Below, one piece after another: positions 17,718 through 27,102 of a stretch of DNA of 64,000 nucleotides. The stretch lies in assembly GCF_021191695.1 (NCBI RefSeq), contig NZ_JAIWPT010000002.1, positions 186,001 to 250,000 on the forward strand, given 5' to 3'. The notes below the pieces were generated by a model. That model searched no databases. It was not told the DNA's origin and saw only the letters and a program-made list of their open reading frames with translations. The DNA is from Proluteimonas luteida (GTDB taxonomy: Bacteria > Pseudomonadota > Gammaproteobacteria > Xanthomonadales > Xanthomonadaceae). Both the position numbers and the translations under genes were made by a program. Position 1 is the first letter of the stretch. Every line of letters begins with the position of its first letter.

Positions 17718-18881
17718 TCACGCGGGCGGCAGCGGCACACGCGCCTCGACGCAGGTGCCCCGCGCGCCGCTGTCGATGCGCAGCCGGCCGGCGACCGCCT
17801 CGATGCGCTCGCGCATGCCGGTCAGGCCGTTGCCGGGCACGATCGCGCCGCCGCGGCCGTCGTCGCGGATGCGCAGCCGCACCGCGTCGCCGTCGCGCGC
17901 GAGCTCGACCGTCGCATTGCGCGCCCGCGCATGCCGCAGCAGGTTGGTGACGCTTTCGCGCAGCGCCATCGCCAGCGCGGCCTCGACCTCCGGCGGCAGC
18001 GGCGCCGCGGCGAGCGTCTCGTCGAGCACGGGCGCGAACGCGATGCCGTCGGTTTCCAGCAGCAGCCGCGCCGACGCCAGTTCGGCGGCGAACTGCGGCG
18101 CGCGGATGCCGCTGACCGCCTGGCGCACCTGCGCCAGCGCGTCGCGCGCGACCGCGCCGACCTCGTCGATCTCGCGCCGTGCGCCGCCGGGATCGCGCTC
18201 GACCAGCTTCGCCGCCAGGTCCGCCTTCAGCGCGACCATCGACAGCGTATGCCCGAGCAGGTCGTGCAGGTCGCGGCTGATGCGCTCGCGCTCGGCCACC
18301 GCGGCCAGCCGCCGCACCTCGGCATGCGAGAGCCGCAACGCCGCGTCCTTGGCGCGGCGCAGGCGCTCGACGTGGACCAGCATGCCAACCACCGCGACCG
18401 TGATCGGCACCCAGGCGATCGCCGACCACGGATACTGGAACAGTCGCGCCCAGGCCACCAGCAGCAGGCTCAGCAGCAGCAATGTGCAGAAGTAGTGCCA
18501 CGACGAGCGCCACGGCACCGTGCCGAGGAACACGCAGCCGAACACGAAATAGCTCAGGCCCGACGGATACCAGGGCAGCAGCGCGATGCACAGCGCGACC
18601 ATGCCCACGCCCGCCCATCCCGCGCGACGCTGCGGCAGCGTCAGCGCCGCGACGAACAGCACGATGAAGGTCGGATAGGAGGCGAGCGTGAGCAGCGTCC
18701 AGCGCAGGTCGTAGCCCCATGGCGTGAACGCCGGCACGACGAACACCCAGACCGTCCAAAGCAGGTGCAGGAACTCGGTCCATGCCGGCCGGCCCTCGCG
18801 CACCGCGCAGGCGAGCGCGGAGTCCGGCGCGGGGCGCAGCCAGCGCGGCGAGGAAGCGGCAGGGATCGGAGGCAGGGTCAT
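17718..18881 (-). CDS. DesK-type sensor histidine kinase
   Basis: 387 aa. The N-terminal half contains about five to six membrane helices (roughly 35-175) with almost no extracytoplasmic loop, typical of intramembrane sensors like DesK and LiaS. The HisKA_3 motif RDLHDLLGH places the phospho-acceptor at His206. The HATPase part shows the N-box (ESVTNLLRHA), DDGRGG and GLTGMRERIE. It starts 28 bp after the ABC permease gene ends, so sensor and exporter are co-expressed. Such modules often respond to membrane disturbance or peptides moved by the linked transporter; the actual signal is unknown. The start at 18881 avoids overlapping the permease. Confidence 0.9.
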   Translation of the reverse strand: MTLPPIPAASSPRWLRPAPDSALACAVREGRPAWTEFLHLLWTVWVFVVPAFTPWGYDLRWTLLTLASYPTFIVLFVAALTLPQRRAGWAGVGMVALCIALLPWYPSGLSYFVFGCVFLGTVPWRSSWHYFCTLLLLSLLLVAWARLFQYPWSAIAWVPITVAVVGMLVHVERLRRAKDAALRLSHAEVRRLAAVAERERISRDLHDLLGHTLSMVALKADLAAKLVERDPGGARREIDEVGAVARDALAQVRQAVSGIRAPQFAAELASARLLLETDGIAFAPVLDETLAAAPLPPEVEAALAMALRESVTNLLRHARARNATVELARDGDAVRLRIRDDGRGGAIVPGNGLTGMRERIEAVAGRLRIDSGARGTCVEARVPLPPA

Positions 18882-18909
18882 CGCAGCCCGATGTCGTCGA
18901 TGGCGCCGC

Positions 18910-19701
18910 TCAGCCTGCACGGGACAGGCGGCGCGCGGCAAGCACGAAGCACGCGCCGCCCATCGCCGCCAGCACCAGCAGATGCAGCCACGGCGGCTGC
19001 GCGGTGGGCTGGCCGGTCGCCCACAGCGCGAGCTGCGCCAGGTGCCAGGCCGGCCACAGCGGCGCCAGCTGCGCGAACACGTCCGGCAGCATCGACAGCG
19101 GCAGCCACAGGCCCGACAGGAACGCCATCGGCAGGAACAGCAGGTTGACGATCGCCGGCGCGGCGTTGGCGCTGGCCAGGCTGCCGATGTACAGGCCGAT
19201 CGCGCAGAACGGCAGCACGCCCGGCACCGTCACCAGCCACAGCAGCGCCCACTGCGCCGGCGCCAGCGATACGCCGCCGAACGCGACCGCCAGCACCGCG
19301 AGCTCCAGCACGATGACCAGTGCGAACAGCATCGCCATCGCCATGCGCGCGACGACCCACGCGCCCGGCGGCGCCGGCAGCGCGCGCCGCAATGCGAAGA
19401 AGCCGCGCTCGCGGTCGATCGCGAGGGTGACCGCGAAGCCGAACAGGCCCGCGCCCATCGCGCCGAACACCCCGTAGGTCGCCAACAGGTAGAGCGCGGC
19501 CCCGGCGCTGCCGCGCGCGCCGAGCAGCAGGCCGAACATCGCGTAGAACAGCGCCGGGAACAACAGCGTCGGGATCACGTACATCGGCTCGCGCAGCAGC
19601 CGCAGCAGCTCGCACTTCGCATCCAGCAGATGGCAACGCCAGAGGCGGACCGTCGCGGGTGCCCGGCTTGCCGGCGGAACATCGGTCATCGGGGCGTTCA
19701 T
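18910..19701 (-). CDS. ABC-2 type transporter permease
   Basis: 263 aa integral membrane protein with about six helices and the ABC-2 hallmark of long paired helices around ALPAPPGAWVVARM and a proline-containing LPMAFLSGLWLPL segment. Its start codon overlaps the stop of the ATPase gene by one base (TGATG), so the two halves are translationally coupled. With the DesK/DesR-like genes downstream it forms a four-gene exporter/sensor operon. Substrate unknown; lipid-active peptides or drugs are plausible by family. Confidence 0.88.
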   Translation of the reverse strand: MNAPMTDVPPASRAPATVRLWRCHLLDAKCELLRLLREPMYVIPTLLFPALFYAMFGLLLGARGSAGAALYLLATYGVFGAMGAGLFGFAVTLAIDRERGFFALRRALPAPPGAWVVARMAMAMLFALVIVLELAVLAVAFGGVSLAPAQWALLWLVTVPGVLPFCAIGLYIGSLASANAAPAIVNLLFLPMAFLSGLWLPLSMLPDVFAQLAPLWPAWHLAQLALWATGQPTAQPPWLHLLVLAAMGGACFVLAARRLSRAG

Positions 19702-20648
19702 CACGCAGCCTCCTGTGCGTCCGCGGACGATGCGGTCATCGCGACGAAGGCGTCTGCGAGCCCGGCGCGCTGGACTTCGAGTTCCCGCAGCGCCGGGTCG
19801 TCGGCCAGCAGGCGCCGGACGACGGCCTCGGCCTGCTCGGCCATGACCACCAGCCGGCCGTCGACCCGCGCGGCACCGCGCACGCCGGGCCACCCCGCCA
19901 CGACATCCGCAGCCACGGTGGTCAGGCAGCGGACGCGCCGCTGCGCGACCTGCTCGCGGATCGCGGCGGTGCTGCCTTCGGCGCGCACGCGCCCGGCATC
20001 GAGCACGACCACCCGGTCGGCCAGCGCTTCGACTTCCTCCAGGTAATGCGTGGTCAGCAGGATGCCGACGCCGTCGGCGACCAGCGCGCGGACCGCCTGC
20101 CACACCTGCCGGCGCGCACCGATGTCCAGGCCGGTGGTCGGCTCGTCGAGGAACAGCAGCTGCGGCCGGCCGCACAGCGCGAGCGCGAACTGCACACGCC
20201 GCTGCTGCCCACCCGACAGCCGCCCGTAGCGCCGGCCGAGCAGGCCGTCGAGCCCGGCCAGTGCGACGCAGTCGGCGACGCTGCGCGGATCGGGATACCA
20301 GCTGCGGGTCAGCGCCAGCAGCTCGCCGACCTGCAGCCGCTCGGGCAACTGCGCCTGCTGCAGCATCACGCCGATCCGGCGGCGTGCCGACAGCGCGGAA
20401 GGCGGCTGTCCGAACAGCGTCGCCTCGCCGCGGTCGGCCGGCTGCAGGCCGAGCAGCACCTCGATCGCGGTGGTCTTGCCGGCGCCGTTGACGCCCAGCA
20501 GCGCGGTCACCTGCCCGGCCGGCAGCGCCAGGTCGACGCCATCGAGCGCCTGCACCTGGCCGCGGCGCCGCGAGACCTGCGCGAGGATCGCCAGCGGCTG
20601 CGCTGCATCGGCGCACGGCGGCTGCGCGTGGAAGGACGTGATGGACAT
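19701..20648 (-). CDS. ABC transporter ATP-binding protein (drug/DrrA-like)
   Basis: 315 aa ATPase of an ABC-2 exporter. Walker A GVNGAGKTT, Q-loop in VMLQQAQLPE, signature LSGGQQRR, Walker B LLFLDEPTTGLD and the H-loop His of LTTHYLEE are all intact. Residues about 230-315 form the DrrA/CcmA-type C-terminal extension. The ATG at 20648 is preferred to one 14 codons upstream because AGGAG lies at good spacing. It leads the exporter/two-component operon and is divergent from the MacA-type operon. Confidence 0.92.
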   Translation of the reverse strand: MSITSFHAQPPCADAAQPLAILAQVSRRRGQVQALDGVDLALPAGQVTALLGVNGAGKTTAIEVLLGLQPADRGEATLFGQPPSALSARRRIGVMLQQAQLPERLQVGELLALTRSWYPDPRSVADCVALAGLDGLLGRRYGRLSGGQQRRVQFALALCGRPQLLFLDEPTTGLDIGARRQVWQAVRALVADGVGILLTTHYLEEVEALADRVVVLDAGRVRAEGSTAAIREQVAQRRVRCLTTVAADVVAGWPGVRGAARVDGRLVVMAEQAEAVVRRLLADDPALRELEVQRAGLADAFVAMTASSADAQEAA

Positions 20649-20728
20649 CGGCGACTCCTGGTGCGACCTGGCGCCAGTCTCGGCGCGCATCCGCGGCCGC
20701 GGCAGTCGCCGGCGTCACCCGACGCGCA

Positions 20729-20746
20729 TGACACTCGTCACGTGAC
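20729..20746. promoter_or_regulatory. Palindromic operator candidate between two efflux operons
   Basis: The divergent intergenic region 20649-20904 contains TGAC-ACTC-GTCA immediately followed by the 10-bp palindrome GTCACGTGAC (sharing GTCA). LuxR-type response regulators commonly bind such short inverted repeats, and one is encoded at the end of the leftward operon. Binding is inference. Confidence 0.35.
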
Positions 20747-20904
20747 TGCCGCCGGGGCCGCCGCCAGACTGCGTGACATCGCCGCCGCGGGCCATCCGGC
20801 AACGGATGACAGGCCCCGACCATCACGAAACTGACTTGTGGCAGGTTGGATCGCGGCACACGCGAAGTCACACTGGGGCCTGCCGTCCCGTCCTGTAGGC
20901 AACG

Positions 20905-22131
20905 ATGAACACCAACGCCGATCTGCTGAAGGAACTCCGCATCGACCGCAGCGCGCCACCGCCGCCGTCGCGTCGCGGGCTGTGGATCGGGCTGGGCATC
21001 GCGGCCGGGGTGCTGGTGCTGCTGGCGCTCGGATTCCTGCTGCTGGGCGACCGTGCGATCACGGTCGACAGCGCGGTCGCGGCGGCGCCGTCCTCCGGCG
21101 CCGCCGGCGGCTCGGTGCTCGATGCCAGCGGCTACGTCGTCGCCCGGCGCATGGCGACGGTGTCGGCGAAGATCACCGGCCGCGTGCGCGAGGTGCGGAT
21201 CGAGGAAGGCCAGCAGGTCGAAGAGGGCGAGATCATGGCCACGCTCGATCCGATCGACGCCGACGCCCGCCGCGACCTGTCGGCCGCGCAACTGGAGGCG
21301 GCGCGCAGCCAGGTCGCTGGCGTGCAGGCGCAGCTGGTCGAGGCCGAGGCCAACGCGCAGCGGCTGCAGGCGCTGGTCGGCCGGCAACTGGTGTCGAAGG
21401 CGCAGTACGACCAGGCCATCGCCCAGCGCGACGCGCTGCGCGCGCAGCTCGCCACCGCGCGCCGCAACACCACGGTCGCGAGCGAGCAGCTGCGCATCTC
21501 CGGCATCGGCGTCGACGACACGTTCGTGCGTGCACCGTTCGCCGGCGTGGTCGTCGCCAAGGCCGCGCAGCCGGGCGAGATCGTCTCGCCGCTGTCGGCC
21601 GGCGGCGGCTTCACCCGCACCGGTATCGGCACGATCGTCGACATGGATTCGCTGGAGGTCGAGGTCGATGTCGGCGAGTCCTACATCGGCCGGGTCGCGC
21701 CGGGCATGCCGGTCGAGACCACGCTCAACGCCTACCAGGACTGGAAGATTCCCGGCAGCGTCATCGCGATCGTGCCGACCGCCGACCGCGGCAAGGCCAC
21801 GGTCAAGGTGCGCATCGCGCTCGATGCGAAGGACGCGCGGATCGTGCCGGACATGGGCGCGACGGTCAGCTTCCTCGAACAGGCGCGCCCGGCCGGCGAC
21901 GCGGATGCACCGCGGCACGTGCGCGTCCCCGCGACCGCGCTGGCCCGTCGCGACGGCGCGCAGGTCGTGTTCGTCGTCGACGGCGATCTCGCGCGCCAGC
22001 GCGTGGTGCAGGCCGGCGAGCGCATCGGCGGCAATGTCGAAATCCAGCAGGGCGTGACGGCCGGCGACGAGGTGGTGATCGACCCGCCGGATGCGTTGCG
22101 GGACGGCAGCCGGATCCGCCTGGCCGACTGA
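20905..22131 (+). CDS. Periplasmic adaptor (membrane fusion) protein, MacA/HlyD family
   Basis: 408 aa. One membrane anchor lies at about 26-47. It is followed by the split biotinyl-lipoyl/barrel-sandwich domain (DASGYVVARRMATVSAKITGRV, closing with FVRAPFAGVVVAKAAQPGEIV), separated by a coiled-coil hairpin rich in Ala, Gln and Leu (about 125-205). A beta-barrel and membrane-proximal domain complete the protein. It would link the downstream ABC ATPase/permeases to an outer-membrane channel, none of which is encoded nearby. It heads a five-gene rightward operon and is divergent from the ABC/two-component operon. Confidence 0.9.
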   Translation: MNTNADLLKELRIDRSAPPPPSRRGLWIGLGIAAGVLVLLALGFLLLGDRAITVDSAVAAAPSSGAAGGSVLDASGYVVARRMATVSAKITGRVREVRIEEGQQVEEGEIMATLDPIDADARRDLSAAQLEAARSQVAGVQAQLVEAEANAQRLQALVGRQLVSKAQYDQAIAQRDALRAQLATARRNTTVASEQLRISGIGVDDTFVRAPFAGVVVAKAAQPGEIVSPLSAGGGFTRTGIGTIVDMDSLEVEVDVGESYIGRVAPGMPVETTLNAYQDWKIPGSVIAIVPTADRGKATVKVRIALDAKDARIVPDMGATVSFLEQARPAGDADAPRHVRVPATALARRDGAQVVFVVDGDLARQRVVQAGERIGGNVEIQQGVTAGDEVVIDPPDALRDGSRIRLAD

Positions 22132-22205
22132 GCGGGCCGCCGCATCCGCATCCGCGCGCACCTGCGGCGACGGTTTCCATCACAGATCACGAAAGGGCAA
22201 CGACA

Positions 22206-22895
<690 letters not shown>

Positions 22896-22907
22896 CGCTT
22901 TGCTGAG

Positions 22908-23005
22908 CCCCTCTCCCTCAGGGAGAGGGGTTGGGGTGAGGGCCTGACAGCCCTCGCCGCCCCTCATCCGGCGCTTCGCGCCACCTTCTCCCACAGGGAG
23001 AAGGG
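22908..23005. repeat. Tandem hairpin repeat (CCCTCTCCC...GGGAGAGGG type) inside an operon
   Basis: Two strong hairpins: 22908-22930 (10-bp perfect stem CCCCTCTCCC/GGGAGAGGGG, 3-nt loop) and 22984-23004 (9-bp stem CCTTCTCCC/GGGAGAAGG, 3-nt loop). They are joined by G-rich then C-rich sequence. Interspersed repeats with this wording are common in proteobacterial genomes. It sits between the ATPase and the first permease, where it may stabilise or attenuate the mRNA. Confidence 0.75.
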
Positions 23006-23023
23006 AAAAGCAGGAGATATCCC

Positions 23024-24190
23024 ATGAAATACCTGCACCTGGTCTGGGCGGCGCTGTTCCGGCGCAAGACCCGCACCTTCCTGACGCTGGCCTCGATCGT
23101 CGCCGCGTTCCTGCTGTTCGGCCTGCTCGACGGCATCCGCGTCGCCTTCACCCAGATGGGCCAGAACGCCGACGGCGCGCAGCGCCTGCAGACCTCGTCC
23201 AGGCTGTCGTTCATCGAGTCGCTGCCGCAGGCGCTGGCGCGGCGCATCGAGACCGTCGACAACATCGAGGCGGTGACCTGGGCCAACTGGTTCGGCGGCG
23301 TCTACCAGGAACCGCGCAACCAGATCTTCAGCTTCGCGGTCGCGCCCAACTATCTCGACCTGTATCCGGAGATCGCCGTCAGCCAGGCCGAGCGCGATGC
23401 GTTCGCGCGCACGCGCACCGGCATCCTGGTCGGCGAGAAGCTGATGCAGCGCTTCGACTGGAAGGTCGGCGACCGCATCCCGCTGATGTCGTCGATCTTC
23501 CCCAACAGCGACGGCACGCTGAACTGGTCGTTCGACATCGTCGGCACGCTGCGGCCCAAGGACGCGAAGGAAGGCGGCTTCTACGACCAGCTGATCCTGC
23601 TGCACTACGACTACTTCGCCGAATCCACGCCCTATGTCGACGGCGACGTGGGCTGGTTCATCAGCCGGGTATCGGATGTGCGCCGCGCCGACCGCGCGGC
23701 CAAGGCGATCGATGCGCTGTCGATGAACTCGCCCAACGAGACCCGCACGATGACCGAGGCCGCGGCGTTCGCCTCGCAGCTCAAGCAGATGGCCGACATC
23801 GGCCTGATCGTCGGCTCGATCATGGGCGCGGTGTTCTTCACCCTGCTGCTGCTGACCGGCAACACCATGGCCCAGGCGGTGCGCGAGCGCACCTCGGAGC
23901 TGGCGGTGCTCAAGACGATCGGCTTCTCCAGCACCAGCGTGCTGCTGCTGGTGCTGGCCGAATCGGTGACGCTCGTGGTCGCCGGAGGCGTCGCCGGGCT
24001 GGCGCTGGCCGCGATCGCCGGACAGGTCGTCACCGCCGGCAGCGGCGGCATGATCCAGCTGCCGGGCATCACCGCGGGCAGCTGGCTGCTGGGGCTGGCG
24101 CTGATGCTGGCGATCGGGCTGCTGGTCGGCGCGCTGCCGGCGATCCGCGCGATGCGCCTGAACATCGTCGATGCACTGGCGGGGCGCTGA
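23024..24190 (+). CDS. ABC transporter permease, FtsX/MacB type (first of two)
   Basis: 388 aa. An N-terminal helix (about 15-40, region TFLTLASIVAAFLLFGLL) is followed by a roughly 220-residue periplasmic MacB_PCD domain. Three C-terminal helices lie at about 260-385, ending in the family-typical LPAIRAMRLNIVDALAGR. AGGAG precedes the ATG. It probably pairs with the next permease as a heterodimer driven by the ATPase at 22206, together with the MacA-like adaptor. The substrate is unknown; this subfamily mostly exports peptides, macrolides or lipids. Confidence 0.9.
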   Translation: MKYLHLVWAALFRRKTRTFLTLASIVAAFLLFGLLDGIRVAFTQMGQNADGAQRLQTSSRLSFIESLPQALARRIETVDNIEAVTWANWFGGVYQEPRNQIFSFAVAPNYLDLYPEIAVSQAERDAFARTRTGILVGEKLMQRFDWKVGDRIPLMSSIFPNSDGTLNWSFDIVGTLRPKDAKEGGFYDQLILLHYDYFAESTPYVDGDVGWFISRVSDVRRADRAAKAIDALSMNSPNETRTMTEAAAFASQLKQMADIGLIVGSIMGAVFFTLLLLTGNTMAQAVRERTSELAVLKTIGFSSTSVLLLVLAESVTLVVAGGVAGLALAAIAGQVVTAGSGGMIQLPGITAGSWLLGLALMLAIGLLVGALPAIRAMRLNIVDALAGR

Positions 24191-24200
24191 GGACACCACG

Positions 24201-25529
24201 ATGGCAAACCTGATGAAGACATTCCTGCTCAACATCGGCCTGGTCCTGGGCCTCGTGATCGCGCTCGCGGTCTGGATCGCATCGCCGTGGTTCGTGCTGC
24301 TGGCGCTGGCGGTGGCGGTCGCGCTGTGGATGCTGCTCAGCCGCAGCGGCCGGCAGGCGGCCTCGGTCAGCCAGATCGGCATCAGCACGCTGGGCCAGCG
24401 CCTGGGCGCGTCGTCGGTCGTGGTCATCGGCATCGCCGGCGTGGTCGCGGTGCTGGTCGCGCTGCTGTCGATGGCCGAGGGCTACCAGCACACGCTGGGC
24501 CGCACCGGCGATGCGTCGAGCGCGATCGTGCTGCGCGGCGGCTCGGCGGCCGAAGTGATGTCGGTGATGGACCGCGCGACGATCACCGTGGTCGCCGATG
24601 CGCCCGAGATCGCGCGCAACGCCGACGGTCGCCCGCTGGCGTCGCCGGAACTGGTGGTCGCGGCCAACCTGCCGCTGCGCGGCGGCGCACCGGACGAGGA
24701 CGGCAGCGTGCAGTTCCGCGGCGTCGGCGAGATGGCGTTCCAGGTGCGGCCGAACCTGCGCATCGTCGAGGGCCGCAGCTTCGACACCGGCAAGCGCGAG
24801 CTGGTCGTGGGCGCCGGGGCGCGCCGGCAGTTCGCCGGGCTCGAACCCGGCCGGTCGGTGCGGCTGGGTGCCGACGTCTGGCAGGTGGTCGGCGCGTTCG
24901 AGTCCGGCGATGCGATGGACTCGGAGATCTGGGGCGACGCGGAAGTGGTCGCCACCACCTACCGCCGCGGCAGCAGCCGCGCGTCGGTGACCGCGCGGCT
25001 GACCGGCGCCGGCGCCTTCGACGCGTTCAAGGCGACGCTGGAGGCCGATCCGCGCACCCAGGTCGCGGTCAGCACGACGCTGGACTACTTCGCCAGGCAG
25101 TCGGAAGGCATGGCGAAGGTGCTGCGCATCATCGGCATCGTGGTCGGGTCGATCATGGCGGTCGGCGCGGTGTTCGGCGCGTTGAACACGATGTTCGCGA
25201 CGGTCGCCGCGCGTGCGCGCGAGATCGCCACGCTGCGCGCGATCGGATTCCGCGGGCTGCCGGTCGTCGTCGCGGTGATGCTGGAGACGATGCTGCTGGC
25301 GCTGCTCGGCGGCCTGCTTGGCGGACTGGTCGCCTGGCTGGTGTTCAACGGCTACAGCGCCTCGACCCTGGCCGGCGGCGTCGGCCAGGTCACGTTCGAG
25401 TTCCGCGTGTCCCCCGCCCTGCTGTGGAGCGGGCTGAAGTGGGCGCTGGCGATCGGCTTCGTCGGCGGCCTGTTCCCGGCGGTGCGCGCAGCGCAGTTGC
25501 CGGTCACCACGGCGCTGCGCGCGGCATGA
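24201..25529 (+). CDS. ABC transporter permease, FtsX/MacB type (second of two)
   Basis: 442 aa. There are two hydrophobic segments near the N-terminus (about 8-45), a further one at about 75-95, a periplasmic domain, and three C-terminal helices after about 310, ending PAVRAAQLPVTTALRAA. It starts 10 bp after the first permease, and its stop overlaps the next start (ATGA). The start MANLMKTF at 24201 is preferred over an in-frame ATG at 24171 because the latter overlaps the upstream gene and TGAGGA lies before 24201. It is longer at the N-terminus than its partner. Confidence 0.88.
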   Translation: MANLMKTFLLNIGLVLGLVIALAVWIASPWFVLLALAVAVALWMLLSRSGRQAASVSQIGISTLGQRLGASSVVVIGIAGVVAVLVALLSMAEGYQHTLGRTGDASSAIVLRGGSAAEVMSVMDRATITVVADAPEIARNADGRPLASPELVVAANLPLRGGAPDEDGSVQFRGVGEMAFQVRPNLRIVEGRSFDTGKRELVVGAGARRQFAGLEPGRSVRLGADVWQVVGAFESGDAMDSEIWGDAEVVATTYRRGSSRASVTARLTGAGAFDAFKATLEADPRTQVAVSTTLDYFARQSEGMAKVLRIIGIVVGSIMAVGAVFGALNTMFATVAARAREIATLRAIGFRGLPVVVAVMLETMLLALLGGLLGGLVAWLVFNGYSASTLAGGVGQVTFEFRVSPALLWSGLKWALAIGFVGGLFPAVRAAQLPVTTALRAA

Positions 25530-25834
25530 ACGACATCCCTGCCACTCCGCTGTCGAATGCCGAACTGGTGCGGCAGATCCAGGACCTGCAGGCGCGCGCG
25601 TTCGAGGTCTACGAGGATGCCGCGCTGCAGGCCGAAGCCGACCCCGCGCGCGCCGAGGCGATCTACCGACAGGCCGAACAGCGCGCGGCGCCGTTGATCG
25701 AATCGGCGCGCGTGCTCAACGACGAACGCGTGCGCCGGCTGCGCGCCCGCGCCCGGCGCTGGCGGATCATCGCGCTGGCCACCGCGGTGGTCGGCGGCGC
25801 CGTGCTGCTGTGGCTGGTCGCCGCGCGCGGCTGA
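25526..25834 (+). CDS. Small single-pass membrane protein at the end of the efflux operon
   Basis: 102 aa, unknown family. Residues 1-75 are charged and helical (coiled-coil-like, Ala/Glu/Arg-rich), and a single hydrophobic helix at about 78-98 ends the protein (tail-anchored topology). The ATG overlaps the permease stop by four bases, so it is translationally coupled and probably an accessory of the transporter. A chance open frame is unlikely because composition and hydrophobic pattern are protein-like. Confidence 0.65.
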   Translation: MNDIPATPLSNAELVRQIQDLQARAFEVYEDAALQAEADPARAEAIYRQAEQRAAPLIESARVLNDERVRRLRARARRWRIIALATAVVGGAVLLWLVAARG

Positions 25835-25846
25835 ACGACACCTGCA

Positions 25847-25864
25847 CTGTCATCACAGTGTCAT
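25847..25864 (+). promoter_or_regulatory. Pho-box-like PhoB binding site
   Basis: CTGTCAT-CACA-GTGTCAT: two 7-bp direct repeats separated by 4 bp, matching 15 of 18 positions of the Pho box consensus. A GCGATAG stretch about 8-10 bp downstream could be the -10. It lies 70 bp before the alpha/beta hydrolase start. The site also contains the small inverted repeat CACTGT/ACAGTG. Confidence 0.45.
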
Positions 25865-25934
25865 CGTCGTGCGATAGCCGCTCGACGCCCGCGTCCCTAG
25901 TCTGGCCGGCCGCTGTCCGCCGGATCTCCCCGCC

Positions 25935-26999
25935 ATGCTCCGCCTCGCCTGCCTGCTCGTCGCCTGCCTGCTCGTCGCGGGCTTCTCGTCGCTGCCGGGG
26001 CTGTCGTCGTCGCTTGCAGGCCACCTGGTCGCGCCGGGCGGGACCTCGCCGCTGCTGCCGGGCGACCGCATCGATGCGGCCTTCTCACGCCTGCCGCACC
26101 GCAGCGGCCACGTCGCCACGCGCGACGGGCTGCCGGTGTTCTGGCGCGCCGTCGATCCGGGCGACTACCGGCTGGCCTATGCGTGGCGCGGCAGCGACGC
26201 CGCGGGCGAGAGGCTCGACTTCGATCTGGCCTTCGAGGCGCCGTCCGTGCCGCCGCCCGCGCCGCGCGGCACCGTCGTGCTGCTGCACGGCTGGATGATG
26301 GACGGCGGTTCGCTGCTGCCGTGGTCGCTGCGGCTCGCCGAGGCCGGCTACCGCACGATCACGCTCGACCTGCGCAACCATGGCCGCTCCGGCAGCGCGC
26401 CGGCCGGCTACGGCACGCGCGAGGCGGACGACGTGGTGGACGCGGTCGCGGCGCTGCGCGCGCGCGGCGAGATCGTCGGCCAACTGCACCTGCTGGGCGT
26501 GTCCTACGGCGCGGCGACGGCGATCTTCAGCGCCGCCGATCCGCGGCTTCAGGCCGGGCGCGTGGTCGCGTTCGAATCGTTCGACAATGCCGGCGCGGCG
26601 ATCCGCGACATGGTCCCGCACATGCTCGCCATCGAGCCGGAAGGCACGGTGCAGCGACTGACCCGGCAATGGATCCGCTGGCGGCTGCAGCCGCAGACGC
26701 TGGAGGCGGCGATCGACCGCGCCGGCCGCACCCTCGCGCTGCCGCTCGACAGCGTCGACGTCGGGGCCGCGCTGGCAAGGACGCCGGCCTGCGTGCTGCT
26801 GGTCCACGGCGACGCCGACCGGCATGTTCCGGTCGCGCACGGCCGCGCGCTGGCCGCGGCATCGCCGCACGCGCGCTATCTCGAAGTCCACGGCGAAGAC
26901 CATCTGAGCCTGCCGATGCGGCTGGACCGGCTGGCGCCGACGGTGGTCGACTGGTTCGACCGGCCCGCGTGTCCGGACACGGCGCTGGCCGCGCGCTGA
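25935..26999 (+). CDS. Exported alpha/beta hydrolase
   Basis: 354 aa. A hydrophobic N-terminal signal or anchor (1-30) is followed by an alpha/beta hydrolase domain from about 100. It shows the oxyanion-hole HGW of VVLLHGWMMDGG, nucleophile elbow GVSYGA, a catalytic Asp in HGDADRHVP and His in GEDHLSLP. The substrate is not predictable; esterase or thioesterase activity is likely. A Pho-box-like sequence upstream suggests phosphate control. No Shine-Dalgarno is visible before the ATG. It stands alone between the efflux operon and convergent transporter genes. Confidence 0.8.
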   Translation: MLRLACLLVACLLVAGFSSLPGLSSSLAGHLVAPGGTSPLLPGDRIDAAFSRLPHRSGHVATRDGLPVFWRAVDPGDYRLAYAWRGSDAAGERLDFDLAFEAPSVPPPAPRGTVVLLHGWMMDGGSLLPWSLRLAEAGYRTITLDLRNHGRSGSAPAGYGTREADDVVDAVAALRARGEIVGQLHLLGVSYGAATAIFSAADPRLQAGRVVAFESFDNAGAAIRDMVPHMLAIEPEGTVQRLTRQWIRWRLQPQTLEAAIDRAGRTLALPLDSVDVGAALARTPACVLLVHGDADRHVPVAHGRALAAASPHARYLEVHGEDHLSLPMRLDRLAPTVVDWFDRPACPDTALAAR

Positions 27000-27102
27000 C
27001 GCGGCCGGTACTCGGAGGTCGAGGACGCATCGAACGCCGTCGCGAGACCGTTGCCGGGCATCCGTGGCGGCGTCGGCGAATGACGCCCGGCGTCCCGGCC
27101 TC

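Noticed and set aside
18910..22161. A 1083-aa minus-strand frame spanning several genes
   Set aside because: Only the last 263 codons are the ABC permease; the rest is antisense to or out of frame with the adaptor and ATPase genes.
25845..25860. CACTGT/ACAGTG inverted repeat as a repressor operator
   Set aside because: The overlapping direct repeat with 4-bp spacing fits a Pho box more specifically; the 6-bp inverted repeat could arise by chance.
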